Of a stretch of 42,391 nt of DNA, positions 33,411 through 42,222 are shown in pieces. This DNA comes from Marinibactrum halimedae (GTDB taxonomy: Bacteria; Pseudomonadota; Gammaproteobacteria; Pseudomonadales; Cellvibrionaceae), in NCBI RefSeq assembly GCF_021234875.1, contig NZ_JAJQVM010000039.1, forward strand, positions 1 through 42,391. The letters are read 5' to 3'. Position numbers and translations under genes: made by a program. The stretch's first letter is position 1; every line of letters starts with the position of its first letter. The notes below the pieces were generated by a model. It ran no database searches, had not been told where the DNA came from, and saw only the letters and a program-made list of their open reading frames with translations.

Positions 33411-35495
33411 TTATTCGGCGATACAGAATTCGCCAGAGGTGACTTCACTGGTGAATTCAGCGCCTTCTGAAACAACGGTGCCATTGGCATCAGTTAAAGT
33501 GAAACCGCCGTTGCCATAACGACAGCACAAACCGTCTCCGTAGGAATCGTCTAGGGTGAAGGTGTAGGTGCCAGCAGCCAGGTTGATGGTTTCTTCTAGG
33601 GTAGAGTTATCGGGTTCGCTGCCATAGGTTCCACCAGAGGCTACCGTGTTGCCACCATCTGTCACGCTCCAGCTGATGTCCTCAGGGTAACGGTCAAAGG
33701 TGATGCTCAAAGACAATGGTGCAGTTAAACACTGAGGTGCTGGGTCGGTTGGATCTGGATCTGGATCTGGAGTTGGGTCTGGATCAGGAGTGCCCGTTCC
33801 TTCGGTTTCAATACCGGTTGCGATCAATGAGAACGCCTGAGAGCCACCACGTAGAGAACCTTCATGAGTGACGGTTACGGTATAGGTTTCTCCTGCCACG
33901 GTATTTTCGATCACGATTTTCTCGACGTTGTCCACATCGTTGTCGCCGGTGGTGGCGGCACGTGCTGGGAATTCTGGGTCAAGAACGTAAGGTCTGGCGG
34001 TAGTGCCATCAGGGCGAGTGATGGTCATGTCCAAGTCATTGATCAGCATGACTTCTTCATGCTCCCAATCGTCCCAAGAGCGACTGCCGCGTGCAGCAGG
34101 GTTCTGGGCAGCGTGAGCAGGGTCAGTCCATACCATGGTAACCACTAAGTCGCCGTCGCCGCTGGCTTCCAACTCAAGGGTGTAGGTGCCGTTATTGGAC
34201 AGGGTCTCTTCGGTGATGATGCTACCGCCAGTAGTCGCTGCTGTAATGACGTTCGCCGCAGATTCCGTGTTCAGTACACCCCAACCAAAGACATAGTCGG
34301 GGCCGTCTGAGTTGCCCGCTTCATCCGCAGTATGAATAACCAAAGCTTTTAACGTGGCAGCACGCATGTACTCGTTGTAAGTTTCATCGTAGTACTGTTG
34401 CAATAACCCCATAGAGCCAGAAACGTTAGGGGAGGCCATCGAAGTACCGCTGATGGTTTGGTAAGCGCTATTGCTGCCACTGTAGGTGGAGTAAACCTGA
34501 TGCCCATTGCCGACCAAGTCTGGTTTGATACGGCCATCGTCAGCAGGACCACGCGAACTCCAGCTGTTGGCAGTGACATCACTTGGGGACTCATAGCCGC
34601 CGGAAATGTCTAAGATCGAGCCAACGGTTAAGATATTTTTCGCATTACCGGTTTCACCGATACAGTCATAACCATTGTCGTACGCACAATCGTTAGGGTG
34701 GCCGTTACCGCTGTCGCCCGTATCATTACCGGCCGCTTTTACGATGAGGTAGTAAGGGGCCGCCTCGGCCACTTCATCCCAGTCGGCGGTGTTTTGCGTG
34801 TAGTAACCGAAACGGTAATCTTCGTTTGGCGTAATGTCTTCGTCACCGTACCAGGTTCCACGGCTCCAGCCAGTCACGTATCCGTAGGAGTGGTTTGAGA
34901 TCAGCAAGCCATCTGCGGCGGCATCGGCCATTTCTTCGGTATCGCTGTTCCAGTCGTAGGCATCGAGATTGGCTAGAGACGCCATGCCTTTCGCGCGAGC
35001 AGTTTGACCTTGGGCTACCATGGTGCCGGCCACGTGAGTGGCGTGGTCACTGAAGGAAGAAGGGTTGTCACGCTGGGTCACACGACCGTCAAATTCACGG
35101 TGAGTGGTACGTACACCACCGCCGTCCCATTCACCCAAAGTAATACCGTTACCTTCTAAATCTAAACCACTTGAACCGTTGATCCACAATGCATCGGTAG
35201 ACGTTGTCTCCGCAGAATCAACATTAAAAGTGGTGTAATAGCGCGGCTGATTGTCTTCTACACCGATTAATTCCATGATGCTGCCGTTAGGAAGCTCTTG
35301 ACGAATAGGCCAATTAAATTGCGCAGCCATTTCTAAAGCTAACGCTTTATTTTTTGCGCGCTTGGTTTGAATGCGCTCTTTAATGGCTTGAAGCCGAGTT
35401 TTGTCTGTGGCTTCAATTTGAGCAGTGCTTTGAGCGTGAGCAAAGCCTATCATGCTGCTTGCAACGGCAGCGGCAATCATTGTTTTTTTAAACAT
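33411..35495 (-). CDS. Secreted subtilisin-like serine protease (S8) with C-terminal accessory domain
   Basis: A 694-residue secreted protease. A signal peptide ends AHA-Q (cut near 21-22), then a pro-region, then the S8 domain: Asp124 in GEWDGGGVRTTH, His151 in DHATHVAGTM, oxyanion Asn257 in AAGND, Ser352 in SGTSMASPNVSG. A beta domain with PTVT-like repeats follows, then an Asp/Pro linker (PDPTPDPDPDPTDP). The final 100 residues (ITFDRYPEDISWSV ... DDSYGDGLCCRYGNGGFTL) form a beta domain common at the C-end of marine secreted proteases. It probably digests extracellular protein. AGG lies 6 bases before the ATG, and a strong terminator follows. Confidence 0.95.
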   Translation of the reverse strand: MFKKTMIAAAVASSMIGFAHAQSTAQIEATDKTRLQAIKERIQTKRAKNKALALEMAAQFNWPIRQELPNGSIMELIGVEDNQPRYYTTFNVDSAETTSTDALWINGSSGLDLEGNGITLGEWDGGGVRTTHREFDGRVTQRDNPSSFSDHATHVAGTMVAQGQTARAKGMASLANLDAYDWNSDTEEMADAAADGLLISNHSYGYVTGWSRGTWYGDEDITPNEDYRFGYYTQNTADWDEVAEAAPYYLIVKAAGNDTGDSGNGHPNDCAYDNGYDCIGETGNAKNILTVGSILDISGGYESPSDVTANSWSSRGPADDGRIKPDLVGNGHQVYSTYSGSNSAYQTISGTSMASPNVSGSMGLLQQYYDETYNEYMRAATLKALVIHTADEAGNSDGPDYVFGWGVLNTESAANVITAATTGGSIITEETLSNNGTYTLELEASGDGDLVVTMVWTDPAHAAQNPAARGSRSWDDWEHEEVMLINDLDMTITRPDGTTARPYVLDPEFPARAATTGDNDVDNVEKIVIENTVAGETYTVTVTHEGSLRGGSQAFSLIATGIETEGTGTPDPDPTPDPDPDPTDPAPQCLTAPLSLSITFDRYPEDISWSVTDGGNTVASGGTYGSEPDNSTLEETINLAAGTYTFTLDDSYGDGLCCRYGNGGFTLTDANGTVVSEGAEFTSEVTSGEFCIAE

Positions 35496-36239
35496 TATAA
35501 ACCTATTGTATCTATAGTAAGTACATTTAAGACCCTAGCGGGATACTATTGTTGTTGTGATGATAAACATCACTTTTTGCCGTCAAATTTTGTGCACGAA
35601 ATTAATTAATGCACTGAATTTGACCGCAAAAGCGGTCGACAAGTTATGCATTGATCAAAAAATATTGATGAATATTAATTGTCGTTAAAATTTTTTACAT
35701 GCTGTTGCAGGTGTGTAAACACCAGGAAATCAAATGTTTTGGTACTTTCTTTCTCTTTACTTTTTTTATTTTAAAGCGTCACTTTTGGACTATTCTCTGT
35801 GTTGAGACTTTGTCGCATTTTGAATGTTTTTGTTTTGAATGTTTTTTCTAATGTTACAAAAGCAAGACGCTTGTGGTTTGAATGGCCTCAAAATTATTTT
35901 TGTTTTGTAAAAAAATAATTTTTTTTTGTGAATTACTTAGGGTAAATTAATTTTTTTTAAGAGTTTTTGGTGTTTTATGATGGTGATGGTTTTTGGCGTT
36001 TAAATTAAATTTTAATTAATTAAGATGTATTTTGTGTCAAAATGGTGTGCTGATTCTGAATTTTTATGTGGTGTTTTCATTGGTAAGTATTTTTTACTTT
36101 AAACTCACGTTAATTCGATTTTCCATAAAGTGTGTTTTGAGAGAGTGTTTTTTGTGCTGTTGTAATGGGTTGTGCTGTTGTAATGTGTAAAGGCGATGCT
36201 GAAGAGAGGAAAAGAGGGGGGTAATGATGGAGATAAAGC
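35496..36239. other. Very AT-rich 744-base gap upstream of the subtilase
   Basis: No gene. T-rich and A-rich runs dominate (35740-36120). A TGTTACAAAA motif lies at 35853-35862. An 18-bp duplication at 36153-36188 precedes the acetyltransferase gene. The region should carry the divergent promoters of the subtilase and the acetyltransferase, but no clear elements stand out. Confidence 0.5.
36153..36188. repeat. 18-bp near-perfect tandem duplication
   Basis: TGTGCTGTTGTAATGGGT and TGTGCTGTTGTAATGTGT are adjacent and differ at one base, about 52 bases upstream of the acetyltransferase start. Confidence 0.85.
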
Positions 36240-36662
36240 GTGAGTATTGAATACAAAGTGAACGTTCCTATCAATGTAGTGCAATTTCAGAAATTACTAG
36301 AAGCATCTACATTAGGTGAGAGGCGGCCTGTCGATGACCTCCCGTGCTTGCAAGGAATGCTAGACAACAGCAACCTGATTGTGACGGCATGGCAAGGGGC
36401 GGAGTTAATCGCTATTGCTCGCAGTATGACCGACTTCCATTATGGGTGTTATTTGTCGGATCTTGCGGTAGATAAAAAGTATCAACGGAAAGGGATTGGT
36501 AAACAATTACTTGCATCGACTCAAAAACAGTTGGGGCCAAAATGCAAACTGATACTCATTGCGGCTCCGGCGGCGAAAGATTACTACGAAAAAGTGGGGT
36601 TCTCATGGAATGAGCGCTGTTGGGTGTTGAATCCGCTAGGTGATTCAGGGGTTGTGAAGTGA
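36240..36662 (+). CDS. GNAT family N-acetyltransferase
   Basis: A 140-residue GNAT enzyme expected to move an acetyl group from acetyl-CoA to an amine. The acetyl-CoA loop is VDKKYQRKGIGKQLLAST (Q/R-x-x-G-x-G pattern), with the strand YLSDLAVD before it and ILIAAPAAKDYYEKVGF after, the usual GNAT end. The start is GTG 36240 with GGAG about 9 bases upstream. The substrate cannot be predicted. It converges on the sensor-kinase gene with 34 bases between. Confidence 0.9.
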   Translation: MSIEYKVNVPINVVQFQKLLEASTLGERRPVDDLPCLQGMLDNSNLIVTAWQGAELIAIARSMTDFHYGCYLSDLAVDKKYQRKGIGKQLLASTQKQLGPKCKLILIAAPAAKDYYEKVGFSWNERCWVLNPLGDSGVVK

Positions 36663-36696
36663 AAATATGAATCGTAGTCATTGGGTAGGTTGATTC

Positions 36697-38754
36697 TTAC
36701 TCCACATCCAGCGGCTTAAGTTTGGTTTCCATAAAGCTCAAATACTCATCATCGTCTTGCCGTTGATTGAGATCATCTTCATAGGAAAACTGCGCATCTG
36801 CATTGGGTAAAGTAACGTTGAACTCTACTCCAGTGGTGTCTAGAGGGATAAAAGTTAGCTTGGAAGAACGACGTTTAGTGGTGATTTCGATGGCCCATTT
36901 AGGGATGTGATGATTATTCGGGTCCGTGATTTTAATGAGTGTATCCGTTTCAAAATGACTAAATACATGAGTTTGACCTTGTGAGCGGGGTGTGATCTCG
37001 ACGCTTTTAATGGGCTTTTTGTATTTCCACTCTATGGTCTTGTTGTTAGAGGGCGGCGTATTTTTATTAGAGTGATGGTTTTCGAATTCATCGGTATGAG
37101 TAGAAAGGTTAGCATTATCGTTGATGGGAGACGTTTGGTTATTACAGCGAAGCCCATTTTTTGTTACTTGAACTTCAACAATATCCGTTATGATGGCGCC
37201 ACTGCTGAATCCGCTGCTGTCTAGCTCGATACGTATCGAATAACTTTCAGGTGTGTTTTCAATATTTTGAAACTCAATATTGCCCTCGTAACCTTTAATC
37301 ACTTCACGCACAAAATATAAACCTAATCCTTTACCATGCTGGCCTTTTGCTCGACGCGTAGTAAACCCAAGCTGAAAAAGTTTATCGGCATCTTCATCGC
37401 GAATATGGGGGCCATGATTGTACACGCGTAATAGTGTCTGAGTCGGTTGCTTTGTGAGTGCAATGGATACCCGATGGTATTTTCGGCTTATTGTACTTCC
37501 TGAATGGTTTTTGCCTGTGGGAAGTTTACTCGAATAATAGAGCGCATTTTTTACTAGGTTTTCCATTACCAATACGAGATGGTTTTCATTTCCTAACAGC
37601 TCGCAATGAGCATCGAGGTCAAACCAAAACTGTGAATCATGAAAATTACGGATAACCCCTCCGTGAGTATCACTGTTGTGCAGTAATGTAAAATCTTCCA
37701 TTAACGGTGCGATGGCCCTTAGTACACTGTTGTGTGCAAAAAATGTGGGTACATAAGGCAGAGGCTCTTCACCATTGGTGGTATTGTTTAACGTTTTTTT
37801 CTGCTGATTTTTCTTTTGTAATTGCGCTTGGTAGTAGTATTCCTCGCACTCGCATAAATGATTGTTAATATGAAGCGCGATGTTTTCGGTAGTGGATAAA
37901 TCCAATAAGTCCCATAAATAATCTAAGCTGATTATCGCCTCTGCATAAGGGTTGTGATGATAGAGAGGAATAGTCGAGTTCAGCGTTGTGTGAATGTGTG
38001 ATGAATTATTTTCTGAACTCTCTTCGGGAGGATTGTCTTGGGTTCTGTGCTCGGCAGAAAGTGCGATCAGTGTATCTTCTAATGCTTGCGCTGCACTTTC
38101 CTCATCGAACTCTCCTTCTGAGGGTGTGTTTTCCATTTCCCCATTAATGAGGGTTTGTTGCTCATACTGAGGGGGGGCTTCTGGGTGGAGGTGATGAGAT
38201 GTCGGTGGTGGTGAAGTACTTTTTGTTGAGTGCGAGTCTATCTCAAAATGATCACGCGCATTTTGTAGGGATTGTTTGACTTTGTCATAACAAATAATGC
38301 CGTTATGGCGTACTTCAGCGGCAATGCCCCGGAAGTGCAGAAATTTTTCATCGTATTCAATGTATTCTAATAAACGGTCACTGATAAAAAATTTTAGCTT
38401 ATCTGCTTGGTTGGAATAAGTATGGGCTTTACTTTGTAAGTGTTTTTTATGGTCTGTTAATTCTTGTATTTGTTCCTGTAATGCTTCTATATGTGCAATA
38501 TAACGCTTCTGCCGACGATAAAAGCGGCGTATGTCTAGTGTTAATAACAGTCCAGCGCAGATAAGTACCACCGTTTGTAATGGCCACTGCCATAAAAAAG
38601 AAGGTGTGAGCTCTATTGGAATTAAGAAGGGGTTTGTTCCAATGAATAAATAGGCAATGACACCTAACAACAGTGTCGTACTGCTCCAAGTGTAAGATAG
38701 ACGTTTTTTTCGACTGAGCATTACGTCGTGGCGGTGTAACGGGTGTTCATTCAT
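36697..38754 (-). CDS. Atypical membrane sensor histidine kinase
   Basis: A 685-residue protein with two N-terminal membrane helices (about 26-47 and 53-74), a coiled coil (80-120), then a helical region with no clear H-box. The candidate His residues are His140 and His150 in FLHFRGIAAEVRHNG. A long Ser/Pro/Glu/His-rich region (170-265) looks disordered. The HATPase domain (about 380-500) has the N-box VLVMENLVKNALYYS, a G1 variant YNHGPHI, the F-box LFQLGFTT and G2 GKGLGLYFV. About 185 residues follow it, ending in an acidic tail, which is uncommon for a kinase. ATG 38754 overlaps the end of the upstream response-regulator gene by eight bases, so the two form an operon. The signal and targets are unknown. 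The divergent neighbours are natural candidates. Confidence 0.8.
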   Translation of the reverse strand: MNEHPLHRHDVMLSRKKRLSYTWSSTTLLLGVIAYLFIGTNPFLIPIELTPSFLWQWPLQTVVLICAGLLLTLDIRRFYRRQKRYIAHIEALQEQIQELTDHKKHLQSKAHTYSNQADKLKFFISDRLLEYIEYDEKFLHFRGIAAEVRHNGIICYDKVKQSLQNARDHFEIDSHSTKSTSPPPTSHHLHPEAPPQYEQQTLINGEMENTPSEGEFDEESAAQALEDTLIALSAEHRTQDNPPEESSENNSSHIHTTLNSTIPLYHHNPYAEAIISLDYLWDLLDLSTTENIALHINNHLCECEEYYYQAQLQKKNQQKKTLNNTTNGEEPLPYVPTFFAHNSVLRAIAPLMEDFTLLHNSDTHGGVIRNFHDSQFWFDLDAHCELLGNENHLVLVMENLVKNALYYSSKLPTGKNHSGSTISRKYHRVSIALTKQPTQTLLRVYNHGPHIRDEDADKLFQLGFTTRRAKGQHGKGLGLYFVREVIKGYEGNIEFQNIENTPESYSIRIELDSSGFSSGAIITDIVEVQVTKNGLRCNNQTSPINDNANLSTHTDEFENHHSNKNTPPSNNKTIEWKYKKPIKSVEITPRSQGQTHVFSHFETDTLIKITDPNNHHIPKWAIEITTKRRSSKLTFIPLDTTGVEFNVTLPNADAQFSYEDDLNQRQDDDEYLSFMETKLKPLDVE

Positions 38755-39619
38755 TCGGGGGTATCCAACAATAAGCGCCTTGATCACCAAACGTGGCAAT
38801 GGCCTGTCCGTTTTTACAATGGGATATAAAATGACCTTGCTTACCTTCGGCGAATTCGAAGGCATGGCGTAGGGTTTTAATGTGTTGTCGATAATTGGCG
38901 TAAGAAAAACGTTCAGGGTCCGCGTCTAAACATTCTGCCATTTGCAGCGTGGTAATCGGTCGAGGTGAGCATTCTACTAAATAACGTAAAATTTTTCGCG
39001 GCATCGGTGCAAGCGGACGTTTCGGATTGGCAGGGTTCATGAGTTTTATCTTGCGCCAATACACATCCCAGGTAATTAAATCGATGGTTAATGGGCCGCT
39101 GATAATGGCCTCTTCTGAAGAAGAGGTGGTTGCTATTTCATTGCCCATATTCTGTTGACGTAAAATGGCTTTAATTCGCCAGCATAAAACCGCTTCGACA
39201 TTTCTTTGATGTTTGGCAATAAAGTCTTGTGTACTGGCTTGCTCAAAGGCATCTGCTTCAATTTGCGTACCGCTGTATTCCGATAAATAAATAATGGGCA
39301 GTTGTGGCCATTTTTTATTCAATGCTTGCGAGACGGAAAACCCTGCCTGATCATTGCCATTCATGCGGGCATCTAAAATGGCAATGTGTGGTGGCTGATC
39401 TTTCGGGAGTTGGGCGATACGTTGCTTGGCGGCCTCGGCGAAGCGCGAAACGATGAGTGTATTGGGTTGTGGGTGAGATTGTGAGGTAGATCGAGAGTTG
39501 GACTGGGAAATGGATGAGGATTGGGCATCGGGGATTTGATCAAAGTGTGTAGACTCTAATACCGACGAGAATTTGTTGATCCAATGGGATTGGTCTTCTA
39601 CCCAAAATATCACTGCCAT
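38747..39619 (-). CDS. Response regulator with OmpR-like winged-helix output
   Basis: A 290-residue DNA-binding response regulator. The receiver has Glu8/Asp9 in FWVEDQ, the phosphoacceptor Asp83 in AILDARMNG, Ser113 in IIYLSEYSG, and Lys136 in DFIAKH. A Ser/Gln-rich insertion (33-53) after the first helix is not usual for receivers. The C-terminal half (about 175-285) resembles an OmpR/PhoB winged helix: LTIDLITWDVYWRKIKL, MPRKILRYLVECSPRPITT, ANYRQHIKTLRHAF. It lies upstream of and overlaps the kinase gene, with a divergent promoter region of 176 bases shared with the membrane-protein gene. It probably regulates that gene or itself. Confidence 0.85.
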   Translation of the reverse strand: MAVIFWVEDQSHWINKFSSVLESTHFDQIPDAQSSSISQSNSRSTSQSHPQPNTLIVSRFAEAAKQRIAQLPKDQPPHIAILDARMNGNDQAGFSVSQALNKKWPQLPIIYLSEYSGTQIEADAFEQASTQDFIAKHQRNVEAVLCWRIKAILRQQNMGNEIATTSSSEEAIISGPLTIDLITWDVYWRKIKLMNPANPKRPLAPMPRKILRYLVECSPRPITTLQMAECLDADPERFSYANYRQHIKTLRHAFEFAEGKQGHFISHCKNGQAIATFGDQGAYCWIPPNE

Positions 39620-39795
39620 TGATCGTTATCCTTTTTTCTCACAGATTTTTCACTGCCGTTGGATATAAATCACACCGTTAACTTGAAACGGTTCGTTACA
39701 CAACTCGACATACCCCTTGGATTATCCAGAAATCGAAGAGGGTCATCCTGATTAAAACTGTGACGAACTTCACCCATTCAGTGGAGATGTGATGT

Positions 39796-41457
39796 ATGTC
39801 CAGTGAACTTTTGACACTTTGGTCCAATCAACCTGCGCTATCGTTGGCGATATGGGCGGCGATGATTATTTTTATGATGTATCTGGGGCGCAAGCCTTCA
39901 CACCAACTTCTACGCTCGTCCGGTCGTGGGATTTATCGTTTGATGCGCTTAAGTGCGCGTACTTTAGCGTTGTGGCAAGAAGCCTTGGCAGAGCGTAATC
40001 GCTCAATCATCCTGGCTTCAGGCAAAGACGCGACAGAGCGTGCCATTGAGCGAGAATTTGAACGCATCAAAGACATTGTTGCCCGTGACTTGGCTCATTA
40101 TCCCAGTCTGCATCGCCAGATCAGCGATGTAGTCGGCAAAATCGAGACCGATTACCACGCATCCGCAGAAACGCCACCGGCGCCACCGAGTTGGCTTGAT
40201 GCAGTAGAAGCGGTTGGGGCCATTCCTAAAAGTGCGGACCCGGCTGTGGCGAAAATCATGGATAACATTCATGACACGATTGTTGCGGCTCACGATGAGA
40301 CGTTATCGGCATACCGAAAGTCCAGTCAAGAACGTCATCGTATCTTAGGGAAATTACAACCGCTCTGGCGCAATATGGTCAGTCAGCTTGGAGAGGTAAA
40401 TACGAAGTTTGAAGGAATTGGCGACAGGGCTCGTATCATTGATGAAAAAATGCAGGAGTACCAGAAAATTCGCGAAGGGGAAGAGAGCGTATTGCAGGCA
40501 TTAACGTTGTCATCATTGACTCAATTTTTTATTGGTGGTGTGGTGCTGGTCATTGCGGTGATGGGGGGATTAATTAATTTTCAATTAATAGCGATGCCCA
40601 TGTCAGAAATGGTTGGTGGTAATAGTTATATCGGCGGGATGAGAACGTCGGATATTGCGGCGTTGGTAATTATTTTAGTGGAAATTGCCATGGGATTATT
40701 TTTGTTGGAGTCTTTACGCATTACCCATTTATTTCCGATTATCGGCTCCATGGACGATAAAATGCGCCGTAAAATGATGCTCATTACGTTAACCATACTC
40801 ACTATTTTGGCGACCGTTGAGGCTTCTCTGGCTTACATGCGGGACTTGTTAGCCTTAGATCGTGAGGCATTAACACAAAGCTTGGCGGGGAATACCGTTG
40901 TGGAAGCCAATTTTCGTTGGATTCCTTCGGTGGGTCAAATGGTGATGGGATTTATTTTACCCTTTGCATTGGCTTTTGTTGCGATTCCCCTTGAGTCTTT
41001 TGTGCATGCAGCGAGAACGGTATTGGGTTTAGTAGCGCAAGGTGTATTGCAGCTATTATCAGTGTGTTCACGATTGCTCGGCACTTTGGGGATGTATTCT
41101 TGTCGTGTGCTCACTCACCTTTATGATTTGGTGATTATGGTACCGCTTAGTATAGAAACATGGGTTGCTCAAGGGCGCATTAAATTTAATAGTCGAGAAG
41201 CATTACCCTCTTACCGCTATGCCTATAGTGGTAATGATAATCAAGGCAATCATTCCGTCAGTGATGACCTAAGGGGTGGATTGAGTGCAGACGTGGTAGA
41301 GCCTGAATTACCAATGGAAGAGACTTCCACAGATTCAGGCCGAAAAACCACAGCAAGAAAAAGTACAACCAAAACGACCACACGAAAAACCACGCCACGT
41401 AAAAGTCGAACCAAGAAAGAGGACAATGACGATGCCATTATTGAAAGCAATGCATAA
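39796..41457 (+). CDS. Polytopic membrane protein with coiled-coil region and Lys/Thr-rich tail
   Basis: A 553-residue protein that I do not recognise. A membrane helix (15-31) is followed by about 200 mostly helical, charged residues (60-235), then a cluster of hydrophobic segments: 241-262, 285-308, 326-348, 378-400 and an amphipathic hydrophobic stretch 403-455. The tail (510-545) is basic and Thr-rich (GRKTTARKSTTKTTTRKTTP), like histone-H1-type tails, and ends acidic. No enzymatic motif is visible. The next gene overlaps its last 26 bases, so translation is coupled and the two products probably work together in the inner membrane and envelope. The two-component genes diverge from it. Confidence 0.75.
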   Translation: MSSELLTLWSNQPALSLAIWAAMIIFMMYLGRKPSHQLLRSSGRGIYRLMRLSARTLALWQEALAERNRSIILASGKDATERAIEREFERIKDIVARDLAHYPSLHRQISDVVGKIETDYHASAETPPAPPSWLDAVEAVGAIPKSADPAVAKIMDNIHDTIVAAHDETLSAYRKSSQERHRILGKLQPLWRNMVSQLGEVNTKFEGIGDRARIIDEKMQEYQKIREGEESVLQALTLSSLTQFFIGGVVLVIAVMGGLINFQLIAMPMSEMVGGNSYIGGMRTSDIAALVIILVEIAMGLFLLESLRITHLFPIIGSMDDKMRRKMMLITLTILTILATVEASLAYMRDLLALDREALTQSLAGNTVVEANFRWIPSVGQMVMGFILPFALAFVAIPLESFVHAARTVLGLVAQGVLQLLSVCSRLLGTLGMYSCRVLTHLYDLVIMVPLSIETWVAQGRIKFNSREALPSYRYAYSGNDNQGNHSVSDDLRGGLSADVVEPELPMEETSTDSGRKTTARKSTTKTTTRKTTPRKSRTKKEDNDDAIIESNA

Positions 41458-42106
41458 AATTCGCCTCGTCACATTCATTGCCGTCACCTTATGGGTGACG
41501 GGTTGTGGGGAACAAGGGCCACAGAGTCGATCTGTCTACATGTTGATGGATACCTCAGGGACTTACACACAAGAAATTTATAAAGCACAGCATATTTTAA
41601 ATTACTTATTGGCCACACTCAGTAGTGGTGACTCTATTGCCGTAGCTAGAATCGATAGTGGCAGTTTTAGTGAAAAAGACATTATTGCGAAAGCCACTTT
41701 TGATGAACGGCCAAGCATGGCTAATCAACAAAAACGTGCCTTTAAGCAAGAGCTGGATGCGTTTGTGGATCAGTTGAAAAAAGGCAGTCGTCATACCGAT
41801 ATTACCGGAGGTCTTCTACAAGCCGCTGAGTTTTTAAATGAAACGGGGGCGGATAAGAAAATGGTATTGATTTTCTCTGATCTGGAAGAAGATCTAGACA
41901 GTGGTCATGTGCGGAATTTTCCGATGACGTTATCTGGCATCGAAGTGGTGGCGTTAAATGTGACAAAACTCCGGTCGGATAATATCGACCCAAGAGAGTA
42001 TCTCAAGCGTTTAGAAAATTGGCAAACGCGTGTGAGCAATGGCGGTGGATACTGGAGAGTAATGAATGATTTGGATCGTTTAGAGCGCTTAATTGCAGAT
42101 TATTAA
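41432..42106 (+). CDS. Von Willebrand factor A (VWA) domain lipoprotein
   Basis: A 224-residue predicted lipoprotein. The lipobox is VTGC with Cys25. Most of the mature protein is a VWA fold: the MIDAS motif DTSGT (Asp40, Ser42, Thr44) in YMLMDTSGTY, the conserved Thr in HTDITGGLLQAAEFL, and the third metal-site strand MVLIFSDLEED (Asp150). With Thr where many VWA domains have Ser, metal binding should still be possible. ATG 41432 is chosen because AAGAGG lies 9 bases before it. ATG 41426 would be too close. The gene overlaps the membrane-protein gene, so the lipoprotein is a likely partner of it. The family's usual role is metal-dependent protein binding. The target is not known. Confidence 0.8.
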   Translation: MPLLKAMHKIRLVTFIAVTLWVTGCGEQGPQSRSVYMLMDTSGTYTQEIYKAQHILNYLLATLSSGDSIAVARIDSGSFSEKDIIAKATFDERPSMANQQKRAFKQELDAFVDQLKKGSRHTDITGGLLQAAEFLNETGADKKMVLIFSDLEEDLDSGHVRNFPMTLSGIEVVALNVTKLRSDNIDPREYLKRLENWQTRVSNGGGYWRVMNDLDRLERLIADY

Positions 42107-42141
42107 ACTCACAAAGCACGTTTTTGGAGAATTGCTATTGT

Positions 42142-42162
42142 AAGCCCCGGAAGGGGCTTTTT
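42142..42162 (+). terminator. Intrinsic terminator after the VWA gene
   Basis: AAGCCCC and GGGGCTT form a perfect 7-bp stem around GGAA, followed by five T. It lies 36 bases past the VWA stop and closes the membrane-protein/VWA operon. Confidence 0.9.
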
Positions 42163-42222
42163 GAGAGTAAAATAATTTCGGAGTTTTTTTCAAGTTTGAT
42201 GCTTCCAATACTGTAGACACTT

